From contig NZ_JADEWY010000023.1 in assembly GCF_015207375.1 (NCBI RefSeq), positions 1 through 60,604 on the forward strand: a DNA stretch of 60,604 nt, in the 5' to 3' direction. The stretch comes from Coleofasciculus sp. LEGE 07092. Its GTDB lineage: Bacteria > Cyanobacteriota > Cyanobacteriia > Cyanobacteriales > Coleofasciculaceae. Each line of letters begins with the position of its first letter. Within the stretch, counting starts at the first letter, position 1. Under the pieces are notes generated by a model, which was given only the letters and a program-made list of their open reading frames with translations, did no database searches and had not been told where the DNA came from. Shown here piece by piece: positions 29,654 to 38,759 of the stretch. A program made the position numbers and the translations under genes.

Positions 29654-30549
29654 CGCGAATCTTGCTCACAGGCACAGCAGGTCAACTCGGTCAGGAACTG
29701 AAACAAAGCCTAGCCGCCTTGGGAGAAGTAAGAGATTTTGACCGCCAGATGCTGGATTTAGCCCAACCCGACAAAATTCGTCAGGCAGTCGCTGAAGTCA
29801 AGCCCGATTTAATCGTTAATGCTGCTGCCTATACAGCAGTTGACAAGGCTGAAAATGAAAACGAACTGGCTAACGCGATTAACGGCACGGCTCCGACTAT
29901 CATGGCAGAAGAAGCCCAGCGGTTGGGTGCAGTCCTAATTCACGTTTCCACCGATTACATATTCGATGGTCGTAAAAATACTCCTTATACGGAAGATGAT
30001 ACTCCCAATCCCCTCAGCGCCTACGGTCAATCCAAACTTCTTGGCGAAGAGGGAGTGCAGCAAAAGTGCGATCGCTATATTATTCTCAGAACAGCTTGGG
30101 TCTACGGGGTTGGCGGTAAGGGAAATTTTGTCAAAACCATGCTACGACTAGGAGCAGAACGTGAAGAACTGCGGGTAGTAGTTGATCAGGTGGGTAGCCC
30201 GACCTGGACGAGGGATATTGCCCGCACCATTGCTCAACTCGGTCAAAAAATCAGCCCAGAACTTGGCAGTAATGGAATGAGTGCTGGTATCTATCACTTC
30301 ACCAATAGCGGTGCAATTAGTTGGTATGATTTTGCCGTCGCTATCTTTGAAGAAGCCCAGCAGATCGGTTTCCCTTTGAAAGTACGGCAGGTTGTGCCAA
30401 TTATCACCTCGGAATATCCCACACCAGCGCCTCGTCCGGCTTATTCGGTACTTTCTAGCCAAAAAATATCCGCTATCTTAGGAAATCACCCTCCCCATTG
30501 GCGCACAGCACTGCGGCAAATGCTTAAACAACTCTACACTCAAAACTAA
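29650..30549 (+). CDS. rfbD: dTDP-4-dehydrorhamnose reductase
   Basis: 299-residue short-chain dehydrogenase/reductase that performs the last step to dTDP-L-rhamnose. The nucleotide-binding loop is LLTGTAGQLGQEL, with VNAAAYTAVDKAE, STDYIFDG, the catalytic YGQSK and the RTAWVYG segment. Length and order are standard. It overlaps rfbC and is followed by rfbA after two bases, giving a tight rfbCDA operon. Confidence 0.97.
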   Translation: MTRILLTGTAGQLGQELKQSLAALGEVRDFDRQMLDLAQPDKIRQAVAEVKPDLIVNAAAYTAVDKAENENELANAINGTAPTIMAEEAQRLGAVLIHVSTDYIFDGRKNTPYTEDDTPNPLSAYGQSKLLGEEGVQQKCDRYIILRTAWVYGVGGKGNFVKTMLRLGAEREELRVVVDQVGSPTWTRDIARTIAQLGQKISPELGSNGMSAGIYHFTNSGAISWYDFAVAIFEEAQQIGFPLKVRQVVPIITSEYPTPAPRPAYSVLSSQKISAILGNHPPHWRTALRQMLKQLYTQN

Positions 30550-30551
30550 TT

Positions 30552-31628
30552 ATGAAAGCACTTATTCTTTCAGGTGGTAAAGGCACGCGACTGCGCCCCC
30601 TGACCTATACAGGTGCAAAACAACTAGTTCCAGTTGCCAATAAACCAATTTTGTGGTACGGAATTGAAGCCATTGCTGCTGCTGGCATTACAGATATTGG
30701 TATTATTATTAGCCCAGAAACGGGAGAGGAAGTTAAAACTAAAACAGGAAATGGCGATCGCTTCGGTGCCAAGATTACCTACATTCTTCAGGATAAACCT
30801 GCGGGTTTAGCTCATGCGGTCAAAATAGCTCATCCTTTCCTAGAGAATGCCCCGTTTTTAATGTATCTGGGAGACAACCTGGTTCAAAGTGACCTGCGCC
30901 TATTCGTTGATCGCTTTAAAGAGAGGAATTTGGATTCCTTAATCCTCCTATGTACAGTTCCCAATCCCACTGCCTTCGGAGTTGCCAAGATTGACGAAGA
31001 TGGGCGAGTGTTGGAACTTGTAGAAAAGCCCAAAGTTCCCCCCTCGAATTTGGCACTGGTGGGTATCTATATGTTCTCGAATGCCGTTCACAATGCGATC
31101 GCGAAGATCCAACCCTCCCCCCGAAGTGAACTTGAGATTACCGATGCGATTCAGTATCTGATTAATCAGCCCAACAGCAAAGTAGAAGCCCGTCAATTGG
31201 AGGGTTGGTGGCTGGATACGGGGAAGAAAGACGACCTCCTAGAAGCTAACCGCACTATTCTGGATGCTTGTCTTAACTGTACGGTTCTGGGTGAAGTTGA
31301 TGCTCAAAGTCAGGTCATTGGACGGGTACAGATTGGAGCGGGTTCCAAAATCATCAATTGCACGATTCGCGGTCCGGTAACGATTGGTACCGACTGTCAC
31401 ATGGAAAACTCTTTTATCGGTCCTTACAGCAGCGTAGCTGATCACGTCACTCTGATTGATGCTGACCTTGAGCATAGCGTGATTTTGCAGGGCGCTCAGG
31501 TTGTAGGCATTCATCAGCGAATTGTGGACAGCGTGATTGGACAGCGAGCTCAGCTTAAGGTTGCGCCACGGCGTCCTAAAGCTTTGCGTTTCATGATTGG
31601 TGATGATTCTCAAATTGAGCTAGTTTAA
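30552..31628 (+). CDS. rfbA: Glucose-1-phosphate thymidylyltransferase, long form
   Basis: 358 residues. It joins glucose 1-phosphate and dTTP in the first step of dTDP-sugar synthesis. LSGGKGTRLRPLT holds the pyrophosphorylase signature, and YLGDN and VEKPKVPPS follow. Beyond about 245 the chain carries a left-handed beta-helix domain absent from short RmlA but typical of the long archaeal/actinobacterial/cyanobacterial (StrD-like) form. Confidence 0.95.
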   Translation: MKALILSGGKGTRLRPLTYTGAKQLVPVANKPILWYGIEAIAAAGITDIGIIISPETGEEVKTKTGNGDRFGAKITYILQDKPAGLAHAVKIAHPFLENAPFLMYLGDNLVQSDLRLFVDRFKERNLDSLILLCTVPNPTAFGVAKIDEDGRVLELVEKPKVPPSNLALVGIYMFSNAVHNAIAKIQPSPRSELEITDAIQYLINQPNSKVEARQLEGWWLDTGKKDDLLEANRTILDACLNCTVLGEVDAQSQVIGRVQIGAGSKIINCTIRGPVTIGTDCHMENSFIGPYSSVADHVTLIDADLEHSVILQGAQVVGIHQRIVDSVIGQRAQLKVAPRRPKALRFMIGDDSQIELV

Positions 31629-31687
31629 CCAATTAGGACAGTTATTTTCTGTAAACGAGAACAACCTTGATTAAGAGAGTGACATCA

Positions 31688-32725
31688 ATGGATTGGACAG
31701 TTGTTGCACCCTTTATCCATGAACATAAGGCTGAGAAAGCCTTTTGGCTAACTCCTTTTGTTCCAGGAGAACGGCACCAGTTCCGTATCATCCCGCGCCA
31801 GGACACATTAGCTAGTCTGAGTTGGCACAATCGTTCCTCTCGCGTGACTGGATATCGAGAATGGCTTGGATACTGGAAGCAGAGTGAAGAAGCATGGCAA
31901 GTTTCACAGGGCGGCATTATCACAGTCTTTCCCCAACTAGCGGCAATGGTAGGAGTGCGGCAGCGTTTAGCCCGTAAGCATATTCCTGTGGTTGCTTGGT
32001 GCTTAAACATTGGCGCTTGTTACCCTGGCTTTAAAGGTTGGTTAGCCCGAACCGCTTTTAAGGACATAGATCGGTTCATTGTCCACTCGCAGCGTGAGGT
32101 GAACAACTATAGCCAATGGCTGGAACTTCCTAGGGAACGCTTTGAATTTGTTCCGCTGCAACGATCACAGATTCCTGTGACCTATAAGGAAGAAACGAAC
32201 AACCCCTTCATACTAGCGATGGGTTCTGCTAATCGTGACTACCCAACACTTTTTGAGGCAGTGAAAAAGCTCGGATTGCGTACAGTCGTTGTGGTCGGTC
32301 AACATACGTTGAAAGGCTTAACAATTCCAACCTCTGTTGAAGTGCGGTCTGGTCTAACAAGGCATGAGTGTTATTGTTTAGCACAACAAGCTCGGGTGAA
32401 TGTCGTACCCCTGCTCAATCATGAAACGGCAGCAGGACAAGTCACGATCATTGAAGCAATGCGCATGGGGCGTGCTGTAATCGCCACACAATGCATAGGA
32501 TCAGAAGACTATATCAAGGAGGGCGAGACAGGTTTCCTAGTGAAACCACATTCAGTCAATGATTTAGCCCAGGCTATCGAATTGCTTTGGAAGAACCAAG
32601 AACTACGGAATCGTCTTGGCAAGGCAGGTAGCCGTTATGCGGCTGAACATTTATCCGATGAAGCGGCAGGAGCAGCCTTAGGTCGAATTCTTGATACTGT
32701 TGCGGACGAGGTAGGTCAGTGCTGA
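31688..32725 (+). CDS. Glycosyltransferase family 4
   Basis: 345-residue GT-B-type protein. The C-terminal half contains ILAMGSANRDYPTLFEA, VVVVGQHTLKG and TAAGQVTIIEAMRMGRAVIAT, followed by GSEDYIKEGETGFLV, as in donor-binding GT4 domains. A TTG seven codons upstream is in frame, but ATG at 31688 is the more natural start. The gene lies between rfbA and rfbB, interrupting the rhamnose set, so it may itself use dTDP-rhamnose; this is inference. Confidence 0.85.
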   Translation: MDWTVVAPFIHEHKAEKAFWLTPFVPGERHQFRIIPRQDTLASLSWHNRSSRVTGYREWLGYWKQSEEAWQVSQGGIITVFPQLAAMVGVRQRLARKHIPVVAWCLNIGACYPGFKGWLARTAFKDIDRFIVHSQREVNNYSQWLELPRERFEFVPLQRSQIPVTYKEETNNPFILAMGSANRDYPTLFEAVKKLGLRTVVVVGQHTLKGLTIPTSVEVRSGLTRHECYCLAQQARVNVVPLLNHETAAGQVTIIEAMRMGRAVIATQCIGSEDYIKEGETGFLVKPHSVNDLAQAIELLWKNQELRNRLGKAGSRYAAEHLSDEAAGAALGRILDTVADEVGQC

Positions 32726-32859
32726 ACCCCCTGGAGTATTGTACAAAGGCACTCTCACCGCGCGCTACACTCTTTCGCCATCAGTTTTCCACTTTTCAGG
32801 CTTAACGTTTTCTCGTTGGCAACGACTCTCACACCAAGCTAGTCAGGTTGATTATAGAA

Positions 32860-33963
32860 ATGATACTTTCTGAACAAGAACAGCCAAGTTCAAGACTACC
32901 ACGCCACTTACTGATTACAGGTGGTGCTGGATTCATCGGCTCAAATTTTGTCCATCATTGGTGCAAACAATATCCAAGCGATCGCGTAGTCGTACTTGAC
33001 GCCCTCACCTATGCAGGGAACCGCCAAAATCTAGCTCCTTTAGCAGGACATAAAAATTTTCACTTTGTTGAGGGTGATATTTGCGATCGCTCCTTAGTTC
33101 AAGCCCTACTCAAGGAAGAAGCGATCAACACTGTAGCTCACTTTGCCGCAGAATCCCACGTTGACCGCTCAATTTTAGAACCGGATGCCTTTATCCGCAC
33201 CAATCTTGTTGGCACCTTCACCCTACTAGATACCTTTCGGCATCACTGGGAAAGCCAGGGACAGCCAGAAAACTTTCGCTTCCTTCATGTTTCTACGGAT
33301 GAAGTCTACGGCAGCCTTGGTTCCGATGACCATCCCTTTACCGAAACCACACCCTACGCACCCAACAGTCCCTACTCAGCATCTAAAGCAGGCAGCGATC
33401 ATCTAGCTAGAGCGTACTATCACACCTATGGTGTACCCACCATCATCACCAACTGCTCTAACAACTACGGTTCTTATCACTTCCCCGAAAAATTGATTCC
33501 CCTGATGTGTATCAATATCCTGCTGGGCAAACCGCTGCCAGTTTACGGAGATGGACAAAACATTCGGGATTGGCTGTATGTCGGCGATCATTGCCGTGCG
33601 TTAGATGTGGTCGTTCACAAAGGTCAACCAGGCGAAACTTACAATATTGGTGGCAATAACGAAGTTAAAAATATCGACCTCGTACATAAGATTTGCGAAC
33701 TCATGAACGAGTTAGCACCAGATTTGCCCGTGCGTCCGGCACAAAAGCTAATCACCTTTGTCAAAGATCGACCGGGACACGATCGCCGTTATGCTATTGA
33801 TGCGACCAAAATCAAAACTGAACTGGGTTGGACGCCAGCAGAAACGTTAGAAGGAGGACTCCGACGTACAATTGAGTGGTATCTGACTCACCGTGATTGG
33901 TGGCAACCCCTGTTGTCGGAGGAGTATCAAGCTTACTACCAGCAGGTCTACGCAACTCCATAA
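32860..33963 (+). CDS. rfbB: dTDP-glucose 4,6-dehydratase
   Basis: About 367 residues. The NAD-dependent SDR enzyme converts dTDP-glucose to the 4-keto-6-deoxy form. [11 protein letters not shown] binds NAD. STDEVYG holds the catalytic Thr-Asp-Glu, and [11 protein letters not shown] holds Tyr and Lys. Also present are FPEKLIPLM and [11 protein letters not shown]. An in-frame TTG at 32848 would add four residues; I prefer ATG at 32860. With rfbCDA it completes the dTDP-L-rhamnose pathway within the window. Confidence 0.96.
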   Translation: MILSEQEQPSSRLPRHLLITGGAGFIGSNFVHHWCKQYPSDRVVVLDALTYAGNRQNLAPLAGHKNFHFVEGDICDRSLVQALLKEEAINTVAHFAAESHVDRSILEPDAFIRTNLVGTFTLLDTFRHHWESQGQPENFRFLHVSTDEVYGSLGSDDHPFTETTPYAPNSPYSASKAGSDHLARAYYHTYGVPTIITNCSNNYGSYHFPEKLIPLMCINILLGKPLPVYGDGQNIRDWLYVGDHCRALDVVVHKGQPGETYNIGGNNEVKNIDLVHKICELMNELAPDLPVRPAQKLITFVKDRPGHDRRYAIDATKIKTELGWTPAETLEGGLRRTIEWYLTHRDWWQPLLSEEYQAYYQQVYATP

Positions 33964-34065
33964 AGAAAACAAAGGGAAAAGGCAAAGGAAAAAGTTATTT
34001 TATCTTTTCTCCTTAATCTTTTGTTGTTCAGTAATTTTTTTTAAATGTAAAATTAAGCGAAGATA

Positions 34066-34599
34066 ATGAAGACAATTATAGAACTAGAAAAATCCTCACA
34101 AATTTCTGCTACAGAACCCGACTGGAACCGTGAAAAACTTCGCCGTTGGTGGGACCCCAGCCGACAACTGCTCAAATCTATCCGGGAGTATCAAAAGTGG
34201 AAGGCACGCGGCGGCATAATCGGACGCTTTTTAAGTGCTTGTAATGTAATTCAGCATCGATTCTGGAGCGTTATCACGGCGGCTGACATTCCACTGAACT
34301 GCCAGCTTGGAGGAGGTTTACTTCTGACTCATCCTAATGGAGTTGTAATTCACCCAGATGCCTCAATTGGAGCAAATTGTCTAATTTTGCAACAGGTGAC
34401 AATTGTTAAAGATGTTAAAATCGGTGGTCATGTCGATATCGGTGCTGGTGCTAAAATCATTCGTGCTGTAAGTATCGGCGATCATGCCAAGATTGGGGCA
34501 AATGCTGTAGTTATTTGTGACGTACCAGCCGGAGCAACAGCAGTTGGTATTCCCGCCAAAATCATCAATTCTAAAAATTCTGAATGTAATTCAGTGTAA
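34066..34599 (+). CDS. Serine acetyltransferase-like hexapeptide acetyltransferase
   Basis: 177 residues with an N-terminal helical segment and then the left-handed beta-helix repeats of the CysE/LbH class: GVVIHPDASIG, VTIVKDVKIGG, VDIGAGAKIIRAVSIG and IGANAVV. It is shorter than biosynthetic CysE (about 240-270). Its position in a polysaccharide cluster, and the decayed copy at 28617, suggest O-acetylation of sugars or cysteine supply. I cannot separate the two from sequence. Confidence 0.85.
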   Translation: MKTIIELEKSSQISATEPDWNREKLRRWWDPSRQLLKSIREYQKWKARGGIIGRFLSACNVIQHRFWSVITAADIPLNCQLGGGLLLTHPNGVVIHPDASIGANCLILQQVTIVKDVKIGGHVDIGAGAKIIRAVSIGDHAKIGANAVVICDVPAGATAVGIPAKIINSKNSECNSV

Positions 34600-34692
34600 A
34601 AAATATAAATGTAATTTTGTAAAAATAATTATAATTTAACTCAATATCAAAATCTAGGTCATTTATAATGCATAATCCAATAGAATTAAAAA

Positions 34693-36375
34693 ATGAAATT
34701 TGTTAAATTTATCGCGCTATTTGGAGCAGCCTTAATCCTCATTTTAGTATTTTCAAATACTGTTAACTTATCAAAACAAACTCCTAATCTTACCAATGCC
34801 AATAACTACTCTCAGGAAAAATCTGCCTTAGGGACTAACCTGAACGGTATTGCCGATTGGTCAACTGAAATTCCATTTTTAGACATTTTTAAATCGTCTC
34901 GAAAATGGATTACCCAGTGTGCAGAAAAAGAACCTAGCTGTAGTGGTTCTTGGAGTACTAATGAATTCGATAAACTGAACTTAGACGAACATGGCTGGGT
35001 TAAATCCCTACCGGCTCCCGATGATTCTCCTGAGTATACTCGTGTTAGCACATTAATGTTTAGAGATGTCGGTCGCTATCCTGGAGGACAGTATGTAGTT
35101 CTCTATGATGGAGAAGGTACTCTAGAATACGGGTTTGATGCCGCCAAAGATAAAACTGCATCAAAGCCTGGAAGGGATGTTATTAATGTAACTCCATCTA
35201 ACGGAGGTATTTTTTTAACGATTACCTCTACTGATCCCAATAAGACGGGCAATTACATTCGTAATATTCGGGTCATTCCAGCTAACTATGAAGACAAGTA
35301 TCAGTCCCTGATTTTTAACCCTGAATTTATCAAGAAAATCACTAAATTTCAAGCTCTGCGCTTCATGGACTGGATGAAGACCAATAATTCTGAGCAAAAG
35401 GAATGGGAAAATAGACCAAAACTAGAAGATGCCTCATACGCTTGGAAAGGCGTCCCCCTAGAAATTATGGTCGATCTTGCCAATCGGCTAAAAGTTGACC
35501 CTTGGTTTACATTGCCACACATGGCTACAGATGACTACATCACAAACTTTGCCAAACTCGTAAAAGAGAATTTAGCTCCAAATTTAACCATTTACTTGGA
35601 ATACTCGAATGAAGTTTGGAATGCTCAGTTTAAACAATTTCACTGGGTCAGAGATAATGGTGTGATTCCCGGTGGGACTACTTCATATCAGCCTTACGGT
35701 GTACGAACTGCCCAGATGTGTGACGTATGGAAAGGCGTGTTTGGGGAAGAACGTCAGCGCATCAAATGTGTGATGGCAACTCAAACAGCCAACCCTTGGG
35801 TAGCCGATCAAGTCTTGAATTGTGATAAATGGAAAGAAGCGCCTTGCTACAAACATGGTATCGACGCGCTAGCAATAACCGGCTACTTTAGTGGCAGATT
35901 AGGTAAACCTGAATTTCAAAAGACTATAGAATCCTGGCTAGACAATCCCAAAATTGATGAATTTGAACGAGCCTTAACTCAGTTAAAGGATGGAAGTGTA
36001 TTAGGAACAGAAGGAGATAATACAACAGAGTTAGTCAAACGTTTTAATGATTACTCTAAAATCGCCAAAGACAAAGGATTAGAGTTACTGGCTTACGAAG
36101 GCGGCACTCATGTAGTTGGAACGGGTGGGGTAGAAAACAATGAGAGAATTACAAAATTCTTTATAGAACTGCATAGAAGACCAGAATTTTATGACAGATA
36201 TAAAGAAATGCTGGAGGCATGGAAAGACCCCGAGGGAACACGTACCCTATTCATGCACTTTGTAGATATCGGTAAGCCCAGTAAATGGGGGAGCTGGGGC
36301 GCTTTGGAACACGTTGACCAAGAGAGTTCACCCAAATACGATGCTTTAATAGACTTTATGGATCAAAACTCTTGA
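34693..36375 (+). CDS. Secreted or membrane-anchored clan GH-A-like glycosidase candidate
   Basis: 560 residues. A hydrophobic segment at about 4-24 (FIALFGAALILILVF) acts as signal peptide or anchor, so the rest should be periplasmic or outside. The body begins GTNLNGIADWSTEIPFLD and contains LEYSNEVWN, where Glu307 resembles the Asn-Glu acid/base of clan GH-A barrels. LLAYEGGTHVVG places Glu469 as possible nucleophile. DPWFTLPHMATDDYI also fits a barrel strand-loop. It may trim or release the polysaccharide. Similar proteins are sometimes labelled cellulose-binding, which I cannot confirm. Confidence 0.65.
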   Translation: MKFVKFIALFGAALILILVFSNTVNLSKQTPNLTNANNYSQEKSALGTNLNGIADWSTEIPFLDIFKSSRKWITQCAEKEPSCSGSWSTNEFDKLNLDEHGWVKSLPAPDDSPEYTRVSTLMFRDVGRYPGGQYVVLYDGEGTLEYGFDAAKDKTASKPGRDVINVTPSNGGIFLTITSTDPNKTGNYIRNIRVIPANYEDKYQSLIFNPEFIKKITKFQALRFMDWMKTNNSEQKEWENRPKLEDASYAWKGVPLEIMVDLANRLKVDPWFTLPHMATDDYITNFAKLVKENLAPNLTIYLEYSNEVWNAQFKQFHWVRDNGVIPGGTTSYQPYGVRTAQMCDVWKGVFGEERQRIKCVMATQTANPWVADQVLNCDKWKEAPCYKHGIDALAITGYFSGRLGKPEFQKTIESWLDNPKIDEFERALTQLKDGSVLGTEGDNTTELVKRFNDYSKIAKDKGLELLAYEGGTHVVGTGGVENNERITKFFIELHRRPEFYDRYKEMLEAWKDPEGTRTLFMHFVDIGKPSKWGSWGALEHVDQESSPKYDALIDFMDQNS

Positions 36376-36402
36376 TATTGGGAAACTCCAACAGGAATCA
36401 CT

Positions 36403-37443
36403 ATGTCCCAAGCCAAAGAAACAATACTAGTCACAGGGGGAGCTGGATACATCGGCTCTCATACTGTACTAGCACTACTCAGGGCAGGCTACCGCGTCGT
36501 TGTTCTCGATAACCTGGAATACGGGCATCGAGAACTCGTCGAAGATGTTCTCAAGGTGGAATTAGTAGTCGGAGACATTCGCTGCCGCACCACCCTAGAC
36601 CAACTCTTTGCTACCCATAAGTTTGCGGCTGTCATGCACTTAGCCGCCTATATTGCTGTGGGAGAGTCGGTTGAAACACCTGCTAAATACTACCAAAATA
36701 ATGTGGCAGGCACCCTAAACCTCCTAGAGGCAATGGTGGCGGCAAATGTCAAAAACATTATCTTTGCTTCAACCTGCTCCATCTACGGACTGCCGAAGCA
36801 AGTTCCTATGACCGAAGATCATCCCCAAGACCCGATCAACCCCTATGCTACAACGAAATGGGTTGTCGAGCGAATGCTGGCAGATTTCGATCGCGCTTAC
36901 GATGTGCGTTCCGTTGTTTTCCGCTTCTTCAACGCTGCGGGTGCCGACCCAGGGGGATTACTCGGTGAAGACCATTATCCAGAAACCCACCTCATTCCCT
37001 TAGTCATCTTAACCGCTTTGGGTCAACGGGAGTCTATTTCTATTTTCGGTACCGATTACCCCACCACTGACGGCACCTGTCTGCGGGATTACATCCACGT
37101 CGGCGATCTAGCCAACGCCTATCTGCTAGGACTCAAATACTTGCTACAAGGTGGTAAGAGTGAAGTCTTTAACTTAGGCAACGGCAACGGCTTTTCTGTC
37201 AGAGAAGTCATTGAAACCGCCAAGGCTATTACAAGACAAGATATCAAAGTCGTGGAATGCGATCGCCGACCCGGAGACCCACCTGTCTTAGTTGGCAGTA
37301 GCGACAAAGCCAGAAATACGTTGGGTTGGCATCCCCAATACCCAGCCTTGAGTGATATCCTCTCCCATGCATGGCAGTGGCATAAAAAACGTCATGGAAA
37401 GACAAGCCAACTAGAGGCAGAACCCCTACATTCTAATTTCTAG
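36403..37443 (+). CDS. galE: UDP-glucose 4-epimerase
   Basis: 346 residues, family length. It interconverts UDP-glucose and UDP-galactose. The NAD loop is TGGAGYIGSHT, and DNLEYGHRE, the STCSIYG segment and catalytic YATTK are present, as is RFFNAAGADP. The ATG follows the glycosidase candidate by 27 bases. In this context it supplies a galactosyl donor (or a 4-epimer) for the polysaccharide. Confidence 0.95.
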   Translation: MSQAKETILVTGGAGYIGSHTVLALLRAGYRVVVLDNLEYGHRELVEDVLKVELVVGDIRCRTTLDQLFATHKFAAVMHLAAYIAVGESVETPAKYYQNNVAGTLNLLEAMVAANVKNIIFASTCSIYGLPKQVPMTEDHPQDPINPYATTKWVVERMLADFDRAYDVRSVVFRFFNAAGADPGGLLGEDHYPETHLIPLVILTALGQRESISIFGTDYPTTDGTCLRDYIHVGDLANAYLLGLKYLLQGGKSEVFNLGNGNGFSVREVIETAKAITRQDIKVVECDRRPGDPPVLVGSSDKARNTLGWHPQYPALSDILSHAWQWHKKRHGKTSQLEAEPLHSNF

Positions 37444-37459
37444 GATGAGGTGGGAACAA

Positions 37460-37545
37460 GGTTGGGGAGGCAAAACCTCCTCTTACAGAGCTTTTTGAGT
37501 CGGTGTGGTACAGTCCCCCCCTTGGGTTCGGGGGGTTAGGGGGGT
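37460..37545. repeat. G/C-rich dispersed repeats after galE
   Basis: A GGAGG/CCTCC hairpin followed by TTACAGAGC (about 37464-37495) resembles the one at 19594. It is followed by a C-tract/G-tract palindrome (CCCCCC ... GGGGGG, about 37517-37542). Both are in the 249-bp spacer between galE and the next gene, which holds no other feature. Confidence 0.5.
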
Positions 37546-37692
37546 CAAAACCTAGTTCATTAACTTGAAAATCGCTGTAATAAGAACAAAACAAATAAGT
37601 TCTCAGCATTTAGGAAAGCACACTTTAGCCAAATAGGGAAAGAGAGCTTGAACGGGTGCAAGTTAAATGCAGGTTAGCAGAGTAAATAACAA

Positions 37693-38721
37693 ATGACCAA
37701 CGAGCAACAGTTGCAACACATCGGATTAGTTGCCATCGGACGCAATGAAGGAGAGCGCCTACGCCAGTGCCTGCTTTCAGCCATCGGCAAAGTAGCTCAC
37801 ATTGTCTACGTTGATTCTGGCTCAACCGACGGCAGTTTAGAGATGGCACGCTCAGTGGGGGTAGATGTAGTTGAACTCGACCTGTCTACCCCTTTTACCG
37901 CAGCTCGCGCTAGGAATGAAGGATTTACCTGCCTACTTCAAACCAACCCGCAAATTGAATTTGTGCAATTTGTCGATGGCGACTGCGAGGTGGTTGAGGG
38001 ATGGCTCGACCTAGCTCAACACGAACTCGAAGCTCACCCCGATATTGCCGTAGTTTGCGGTCGCCGACGCGAGCGATTCCCCAAACAAACTATCTATAAC
38101 CGATTGTGTGACATTGAGTGGGATACACCCGTTGGCGAGGCAAAAGCTTGTGGTGGTGATTCCATGATGCGCGTAACCACCTTTCAGCAAGTTGAAGGGT
38201 TCAATCCCACCCTCATTGCTGGCGAAGAACCAGAACTCTGCCTTCGACTACGCCAGAACGGGTGGAAAATTTTCCGCCTAGATGCCGAAATGACCCGACA
38301 CGACGCACAAATGACTCATTTCAGTCAATGGTGGAAACGAATGCTTCGCGCCGGTCACGCTTACGCAGAGGGTTCTTGGTTGCACGGTCGCAGCCCGGAA
38401 CGCCATTGGGTCAAGGAAAGTCGGAGCATCTGGTTTTGGGGAGTCGTCTTACCCCTGCTAGCTTTGGGTACTGCATGGTCAACCCACGGATTGAGTTTAT
38501 TGCTCATGAGTGGCTACCCGCTTATTGCTTATCGTGTCTATCGTCACACTCAGCAACGGGGTTTTAGTTCACAGGATGCGGCGCTTTATGGCTTATGTTG
38601 TATGCTGGCTAAGTTTCCTCTGGTGCAGGGTCAGATGCAGTTTCACCTAGGTAGATTGCTCGGACGGCGTCGTAATTTAATTGAATACAAGCAAGCTATT
38701 CCGATAGACACGGCTACTTAG
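37693..38721 (+). CDS. Glycosyltransferase family 2 with C-terminal membrane region
   Basis: 342 residues. The GT2 domain begins GLVAIGRNEGERLRQCL, with VYVDSGSTDGSLEMA and the donor motif FVDGDCEV (about 93-100), then GEEPELCLRLRQNGWKI. Hydrophobic segments at about 245-285 may anchor the C-terminus. It is the last gene of the polysaccharide cluster and ends 38 bases before the convergent ppk gene. Confidence 0.9.
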   Translation: MTNEQQLQHIGLVAIGRNEGERLRQCLLSAIGKVAHIVYVDSGSTDGSLEMARSVGVDVVELDLSTPFTAARARNEGFTCLLQTNPQIEFVQFVDGDCEVVEGWLDLAQHELEAHPDIAVVCGRRRERFPKQTIYNRLCDIEWDTPVGEAKACGGDSMMRVTTFQQVEGFNPTLIAGEEPELCLRLRQNGWKIFRLDAEMTRHDAQMTHFSQWWKRMLRAGHAYAEGSWLHGRSPERHWVKESRSIWFWGVVLPLLALGTAWSTHGLSLLLMSGYPLIAYRVYRHTQQRGFSSQDAALYGLCCMLAKFPLVQGQMQFHLGRLLGRRRNLIEYKQAIPIDTAT

Positions 38722-38759
38722 TACAGCGTGCCAGAAATAACGCTTTAGTTAGAAATTCC

